Source: QHXN01 sp963785125 (lineage in GTDB: Bacteria > Acidobacteriota > Blastocatellia > Pyrinomonadales > Pyrinomonadaceae). Taken from it: a stretch of 64,000 nt of DNA. Made by a program: the position numbers and the translations under genes. This document shows positions 59,435 through 64,000 of the stretch, piece after piece. The stretch is taken from assembly GCA_963785125.1 (NCBI GenBank), contig CAWATU010000001.1:558001-622000 (forward strand), in the 5' to 3' direction. How positions within the stretch are numbered: the stretch's first letter is position 1; each line of letters opens with the position of its first letter. The notes below the pieces were generated by a model. The model had not been told where the DNA came from. It did no database searches and was given only the letters and a program-made list of their open reading frames with translations.

Positions 59435-62050
59435 CTAAGCCGTCTTCTTCGCGACCGTCCCCTTCACCTTCTCGCCCTCGGCCAAGCGGCGCAGCTCGAA
59501 GAGTTTCATGAGCGCTTCGACGGGTGAGAGCGAGTTGAGGTCGGCGGCGAGGAGTTCTTCGACGATGCGCGCGCCGCGCCCCCAGGCCGTGGCGTCGAAC
59601 TGTTCGAGAGCTTCGACCGCAACACTCTCATCATCAATCCCGCCGGACTCGTACTCGCGCAAAAGCTCCTCGGCGCGGCGGACGACCGGCGCGGGCAACC
59701 CTGCGAGCTTCGCCGCGTAGACGCCGTAGCTCCCCTCTGCGACGCCCGGCACGACGCGGTAGAGGAAGACCAGCTCGCCGCTGCGCTCGGCTATCTCGAC
59801 GTGCAGATTGCGCAGGCGCGGCAGCGTCTCCGGAAGCGCGGTCAGCTCGTGGTAGTGCGTGGCGAAGAGCGTCTTCGACCGCAGACGCGGGTGATTATGA
59901 ACATATTCGAGGACGGCACGCGCGACCGCCAACCCGTCGTAGGTCGAAGTGCCGCGTCCCAGCTCGTCCAGCAGCACAAGCGAGCGCGGCGTAGCGTGAT
60001 GGAGGATGTGCGCCGTCTCCGTCATCTCGGTCATGAAGGTGGACTCGCCGCTGCCGATGCGGTCGTAGAGGCCGATGCGCGTGTAGACGCGGTCTGTCAG
60101 CCCGACGCTCGCCGACGCGGCGGGGACGAAGCTCCCTGCCTGCGCCATGATGACGATGAGCGCCGCCTGCCGCAGGAACGTAGACTTGCCCGACATATTC
60201 GGCCCCGTGATGAGCGCAATCTCCGGCGCGCCTGCGCCGCCGAGTTCGAGGTCATTGGCGACGAACTCGCCCTCCTCAATCAAACGTTCGAGCACGGGGT
60301 GGCGCCCGCCACGGATGCTAAGGACAGGCTCATCGACGACGTTCGGTCGGACGTAGTTCCAGCGCGCCGCGCTCTGCGCGAGCGACGCGACGGCGTCGAG
60401 GTGTGCGAGCGTCGAGGCCGCCGCGAGTATCTCTTCGCGCGCGCGGCCTATCTCGGCGCAGACCTGCCGGAAGATGCCCGCCTCAAGCTCCGTGATGCGC
60501 TCCTGCGCGTTGAGGACGAGCGACTCGTGCTCCTTCAGCTCAAGCGTGACGTAGCGTTCGGAGGCGGCGAGCGTCTGCTTGCGCGTGTAGCCCGCGGGGA
60601 CGAGGTGCAGGTTGGGCTTTGTGACTTCGATGAAGTAGCCGAAGACTTTGTTGTAGCCGACGCGCAGACTCCTGATGCCGGTGCGCGCGCGCTCGCGCTG
60701 TTCCATCTCGGCGAGGAAGGTCTTGCCGTTCTTGAGCAGCGAGCGCAACGAGTCAAGCTCTTCCGAGAAGCCTTCGCGGATGACGCCGGCACCATCACCG
60801 CGCCGGGGCAGGTCGTCGTTGACGGCCGCGCGTATGCGCCCGAGCACGCCCTCGCACGTCGGGAGCGAGCCGAGCGCCGCGCCGAACCGCGCGGCCTCAC
60901 GTTGCAGGAGTGCGCGCACACGCGGCACTGCTTCGAGGCTCTGTCGCAGCGCGAGGACTTCCGAAGGCGTCGCCAGTCCCGCCCGCGCGCGGCCCGAAAG
61001 GCGTTCGAGGTCGTGAACATTCTCTAACGCGGCCGTAAGCTCCGCGCGGTCTTTTTCATGAGAGACGAACCAGCCAACGTGCTCGTGGCGTCGCGCTATC
61101 TCTGCGAGGTCTAAGAGCGGCTGCCGCAGCCAGCGGCGCAGCATCCGGCCGCCCATCGCCGTGCGCGTCTCGTCCAGCGTCGTGAGCAGCGAGGGCGCGC
61201 CGCCCGTACTATCGAACACCTCAAGGCTGCGTACGGCCTGCGCGTCGAGCACCATGAACGACTCGGGGTTGTAGCTCGTCAGCCGCGTCAACTGCTCGGC
61301 CACGCCCGCCTGCGTCTCCGAGAGGTACGAGATGACTGCGGCGGCGGCGGCCGTGGCAAGCGGCCAGCGCGAGAGGCCGAAGGGCGCGAGCGTGCGCGCG
61401 CCGAAGTGTTGCTGCAAGACGCGGCGCGCGCGTCCCGGGTCGAATCCCTCGTCCGGACGGCGCGTGATGAATCCCGGCAGCCCCGACACTTGCGCGGCCA
61501 CGCTCTTGGCGACAAGCACTTCCGAGGGCGCGATGCGTTGAAGCTCGGAGAGCGCCGCGTCGGCGTCCAACTCCGTCGCCTGAAAATCGCCCGTCGTCAC
61601 GTCGGCGTAGGCGATGCCGGCGCGTCGTCCGTCGGTGACGAAGGCCGCAAGATAGTTGTTGACCTTGCTCTGGAGCAGACCCGTCTCCAGAATCGTCCCG
61701 GGCGTGACGACGCGCACCACGTCGCGCTCGATGAGGCCGCGCCCCGCCGCTTCGCCGCGGACGGGCGTGGCGGTCAACTGCTCACAGATGGCGACGCGGT
61801 GGCCGCGCGAGATGAGGGTGGCGAGGTGGCGCTCTAAGCTGTGGTGCGGCACGCCTGCGAGCGGCACGCGCAGTCCACGGCCCATCGGCTTCGAGGTGAG
61901 CACGATGTCCAACTCGCGCGCGAGCAGGCGCGCGTCGTCGTCGAATGCTTCGTAGAAGTCGCCGATGCGGAAGAGGAGGATGGCGTCGGCGTGGCGGCGC
62001 TTGATGTCGAGGTACTGTCGGCGGAGTGGCGTGGACGGCGTCGTCATCAT
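59435..62050 (-). CDS. mutS: DNA mismatch repair protein MutS, second and intact copy
   Basis: Intact 871-residue MutS with the mismatch-binding motif GDFYEAF (Phe32-Tyr-Glu34), connector HRVAICEQL, clamp region (RERARTGIRSLRVGYNKVFG, SERYVTLELKEHESLVLNAQ), Walker A ITGPNMSGKSTFLRQ (about residues 610-625), Walker B LVLLDELGRGTSTYDG and ATHYHELTALPE. It differs enough from the copy at 17830 (e.g. TGPNMGGKST there) to be a paralog or xenolog. The start overlaps the stop of the upstream nuclease-like gene by four bases. No mutL is near. Confidence 0.93.
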   Translation of the reverse strand: MMTTPSTPLRRQYLDIKRRHADAILLFRIGDFYEAFDDDARLLARELDIVLTSKPMGRGLRVPLAGVPHHSLERHLATLISRGHRVAICEQLTATPVRGEAAGRGLIERDVVRVVTPGTILETGLLQSKVNNYLAAFVTDGRRAGIAYADVTTGDFQATELDADAALSELQRIAPSEVLVAKSVAAQVSGLPGFITRRPDEGFDPGRARRVLQQHFGARTLAPFGLSRWPLATAAAAAVISYLSETQAGVAEQLTRLTSYNPESFMVLDAQAVRSLEVFDSTGGAPSLLTTLDETRTAMGGRMLRRWLRQPLLDLAEIARRHEHVGWFVSHEKDRAELTAALENVHDLERLSGRARAGLATPSEVLALRQSLEAVPRVRALLQREAARFGAALGSLPTCEGVLGRIRAAVNDDLPRRGDGAGVIREGFSEELDSLRSLLKNGKTFLAEMEQRERARTGIRSLRVGYNKVFGYFIEVTKPNLHLVPAGYTRKQTLAASERYVTLELKEHESLVLNAQERITELEAGIFRQVCAEIGRAREEILAAASTLAHLDAVASLAQSAARWNYVRPNVVDEPVLSIRGGRHPVLERLIEEGEFVANDLELGGAGAPEIALITGPNMSGKSTFLRQAALIVIMAQAGSFVPAASASVGLTDRVYTRIGLYDRIGSGESTFMTEMTETAHILHHATPRSLVLLDELGRGTSTYDGLAVARAVLEYVHNHPRLRSKTLFATHYHELTALPETLPRLRNLHVEIAERSGELVFLYRVVPGVAEGSYGVYAAKLAGLPAPVVRRAEELLREYESGGIDDESVAVEALEQFDATAWGRGARIVEELLAADLNSLSPVEALMKLFELRRLAEGEKVKGTVAKKTA

Positions 62051-62778
62051 CGCTCGAAGAGTGCGGCGAGGATATCCCCGACCGAGGTGAGCGAGCGGTG
62101 GAGGCGGCTGAGCTGCTCGAAGCTGAGGATGGTCGTGACCCGACCAATCTCGTGGAAGGGGCCGGTGCGTGCGAGGCTCAACTGCCGTTCGGCGCGGTTC
62201 GTGTCGCGTTCGCTGTCCACGACGAGGAACGGGCGCGTGCGCTGCGCGTCGTAGGCGCGTTTGAGTTTGGCGAGCGCGGCGTCCACGTTCCCCTTGCGCT
62301 GCACCTCGAAGACGTGGCTGAGCCGTGGGCTGTCCTCCGCCACGCGCCAGACCACGTCGTAGTAGTCGAACTCGGCTTCGGCGTAATACCCGAGCACGCG
62401 CGCGACCTCGACCAGCATCATCTGCACCTCGACGTGCGAGAGTCCTTCGGCTGCCGCAACCTCGACGGAGGGCGGTGCGTCGAAGGTGAACTGAATCTCC
62501 TCCTCCGCGACGCGCCTCTTTCCACGCTCCGTCAAACGCCAGCGCCCGCGGTCACGCTCAATCTCGCGCCGCTCATCGAGCCCGCGCGCCGCGGCCTGCA
62601 CCAGCCGTCGCCACTGGCGGCGGTGCCCGTTCGAGACGGCGAGCACCTCCTCGGGGCCGAGCTGCGGGAAGTAGGCCACGAGCCGGTCGTAGAGAAAGCG
62701 CACGTGCTCCGCGCCGCCCGTGGCGGCCAGCTCCTGTAGAAGCGGCAACTCGATGCGCTCAACGCTCGGGTAGGGCAT
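62047..62778 (-). CDS. Hypothetical protein with winged-helix-like and nuclease-like regions
   Basis: An intact 243-residue protein. The first half resembles the Mrr N-terminal winged helix (VSNGHRRQWRRLVQAAARGL, RGRWRLTERGKRRVAEEE). The second half contains DYYDVVWRVAEDS and HVFEVQRKGNVDAALAKLKR, an arrangement of Asp, Glu-x-Gln and Lys that could be a PD-(D/E)xK-like nuclease core, with FLVVDSERDTNRAERQ next. This is a visual reading, not a domain search. It overlaps the second mutS start (ATGA type), so the two are cotranslated. Confidence 0.6.
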   Translation of the reverse strand: MPYPSVERIELPLLQELAATGGAEHVRFLYDRLVAYFPQLGPEEVLAVSNGHRRQWRRLVQAAARGLDERREIERDRGRWRLTERGKRRVAEEEIQFTFDAPPSVEVAAAEGLSHVEVQMMLVEVARVLGYYAEAEFDYYDVVWRVAEDSPRLSHVFEVQRKGNVDAALAKLKRAYDAQRTRPFLVVDSERDTNRAERQLSLARTGPFHEIGRVTTILSFEQLSRLHRSLTSVGDILAALFER

Positions 62779-62873
62779 TCCGTTTGAAAGGCTCGGGAGT
62801 GTCGGACGACAGGAAGGGCAATTCCCGTCAAAATATTACAGGGCAAAGTTACAGGAGAAGCGCGCGGACAGGC

Positions 62874-63000
62874 AAGTAGACAGTAGGCGGATGGCCGCGG
62901 GCGGAAAGAAAAACGGCAGAGTTTATGTTTAAAAGCCCCGGGGCCGCGAGGTAATAAACCTTCGCGGCCCCGGGGCTTTAACTGCCTATTGCCTACTTCT
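62874..63000. terminator. Composite hairpin downstream of ftsH
   Basis: A perfect 18-base GC-rich stem AAAGCCCCGGGGCCGCGA (62932-62949) pairs with 62962-62979. Flanking it are AGTAGNN-type units at 62876-62890 and their complement at about 62981-63000. It begins just after the ftsH stop on the minus strand and is the likely ftsH terminator, embedded in a heptad-type outer repeat. Confidence 0.75.
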
Positions 63001-63002
63001 TT

Positions 63003-64000
63003 TCATGCCGCGACGGGCTCGGCTTTAATTCCGAAGCTCTCGCGGATTTCGTCGGAGTCGAGGGTGTCGCGCTCAAGCAGTCCGGCGACGAGGTGCGCGA
63101 TCTCGACGCGACGCGAGTCCACGACTTCACAGGCGCGCTTCAACTGGGCGTCGATGATGGCGCTGGTGGCGTGCTCGATGCGGTCGAGGAGCGTCTGGCT
63201 GTGCGGGTCTTCGGGCTTGCCGAGGTGGATGGGGCCGAGCGGGCTCATGCCGAACTCAGCGACCATGCGGCGCGCAATCTCGACGGCGCGCTCGATGTCG
63301 TTCGACGCGCCCGCCGTCATCGTGTCGAGCAGCAGAACCTCGGCCGCGCGCCCACCGAGAAGCATGGCGATCTGGTCTTCAAGGTACTCGCGCGTGCGCA
63401 TCAGACGGTCGCGCTCGGGTAGGGCCTGCGTGACGCCGAGGGCGCGGCCGCGCGGGAGGATGGAGACCTTGTGAATCGGGTCGCCGTTCTTGACGGCGAG
63501 GCCGACGGCGACGTGGCCCGCTTCGTGGACGGCCGTCGCGTAGCGCTCGTCCTCGTCCATCATGAAGCCCTTGCGCTCGACGCCCATCAGAATCTTGTCG
63601 CGCGCGTACTCGACGTGCAGGCGGCCGACCGCCTCCGAGCCGTCGCGAGTGGCGGCGATGGCCGCCTCGTTGAGAAGGTTGGCAAGGTCGGCACCGGAGA
63701 AGCCCGGCGTGCCGCGCGCGATCCAGCCGAGGTCGAGCCCTTCTTCGAGCGTGAGCTTGCGCGAGTGGACGCGGAGTATCTGCTCGCGGCCGCGCATGTC
63801 GGCGAGGTTCACCGTAATCTCGCGGTCGAAGCGACCGGGGCGCGTAAGCGCCGAATCGAGAATGTCGGGGCGGTTGGTCGAGGCGATGATGACGACGCCG
63901 CTCAAACGCTCGAACCCGTCCATCTCGACGAGGAGTTGGTTCAGGGTCTGGTCCTGATCGGCGGAGGCCGAGTCGCCGCCACGGCCGCGCTTGCGCCCGA
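63003..64000 (-). CDS. ftsH: ATP-dependent zinc metalloprotease FtsH (partial at window edge)
   Basis: Membrane-bound AAA+ protease. The C-terminal 332 residues are present and intact. The frame is open to the edge at 64000. Segments include QDQTLNQLLVEMDGF, the second region of homology STNRPDILDSALTRPGRFDR, the zinc-binding AVHEAGHVAVGLA (HEAGH), and TMTAGASNDIERAVEIARRM supplying the third ligand region. The N-terminal membrane segment, Walker A and B lie outside the window. The end lacks the usual long disordered tail. Confidence 0.95.
   Translation of the reverse strand, partial: GRKRGRGGDSASADQDQTLNQLLVEMDGFERLSGVVIIASTNRPDILDSALTRPGRFDREITVNLADMRGREQILRVHSRKLTLEEGLDLGWIARGTPGFSGADLANLLNEAAIAATRDGSEAVGRLHVEYARDKILMGVERKGFMMDEDERYATAVHEAGHVAVGLAVKNGDPIHKVSILPRGRALGVTQALPERDRLMRTREYLEDQIAMLLGGRAAEVLLLDTMTAGASNDIERAVEIARRMVAEFGMSPLGPIHLGKPEDPHSQTLLDRIEHATSAIIDAQLKRACEVVDSRRVEIAHLVAGLLERDTLDSDEIRESFGIKAEPVAA

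Overview
The window is one strand-mixed, mostly high-GC bacterial chromosome segment dominated by housekeeping genes, with no tRNA, rRNA, CRISPR array, transposase or integrase that I can see. The gene content (LptF/LptG-type permeases, a tsaB-rimI-ydcH-psd-pssA group, E1/E2 pyruvate dehydrogenase, PQQ/FG-GAP propellers, sigma-54 response regulator, ETF-ubiquinone oxidoreductase), GTG/TTG starts and Gram-negative envelope functions suggest an Acidobacteriota member, perhaps of the Blastocatellia/Pyrinomonadaceae type. That placement is inference from gene content, not from a search. Many genes between about 0.2 and 39 kb, plus two near 50-52 kb, are broken by single-base frameshifts that rejoin a recognisable protein. 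Most of 40-64 kb is intact. I read the breaks mainly as residual sequencing indels, so several coordinates span more than one frame.

Layout: 0.2-2.5 kb LPS-export permeases. 2.6-5.1 kb metK-ahcY (methyl cycle). 6.0-9.5 kb miaB, bifunctional nuclease, parA, parB. 9.7-11.2 kb guaA. 11.35-12.5 kb an exported beta-propeller. Here base composition rises visibly and stays high to the end. 12.5-16 kb pssA, psd, a ydcH-like gene, rimI and tsaB. 16-24 kb pfkA, a first mutS, a GH3 hexosaminidase, a solute-binding lipoprotein whose two lobes are in swapped order, and a Sua5-type synthase. 24-31.6 kb a probable RiPP (ribosomally made, modified peptide) locus. 31.7-36.3 kb O-methyltransferase and a sigma-54 two-component system. 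36.4-40.6 kb OmpA-like protein, FG-GAP protein and OmpR regulator. 40.8-44.7 kb msbA-like exporter, yicC, gmk, rpoZ. 44.7-51 kb DUF4157-type metallopeptidase, ETF-QO, DUF255 protein, ThuA-like protein, RNase D. 51-57.4 kb HD-GYP/GAF/GGDEF protein and the pdhA-pdhB-pdhC operon. 57.5-59.4 kb EamA and cation-diffusion transporters. 59.4-62.8 kb a second, intact mutS coupled to a nuclease-like gene. 63-64 kb the end of ftsH.

The most interesting unit is the minus-strand operon at about 31.6-24.65 kb: nucleotidyltransferase, STN-domain protein, three paralogous 61-residue peptides, HPr-kinase-like protein, radical SAM/SPASM enzyme, PqqD-type recognition protein, a small membrane-anchored protein and an HTTM (vitamin-K-carboxylase-like) membrane protein, with a lasso-B2-type leader peptidase converging on it. 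It resembles a paeninodin-type lasso toolkit in which the lasso cyclase is absent and a radical SAM enzyme is present.

Two other unusual signals are a circularly permuted SBP_bac_5 binding protein (21.8-23.4 kb) and at least eight intergenic fold-back elements made of degenerate 7-base tandem units, several of which supply the stop or start codon of the neighbouring gene.
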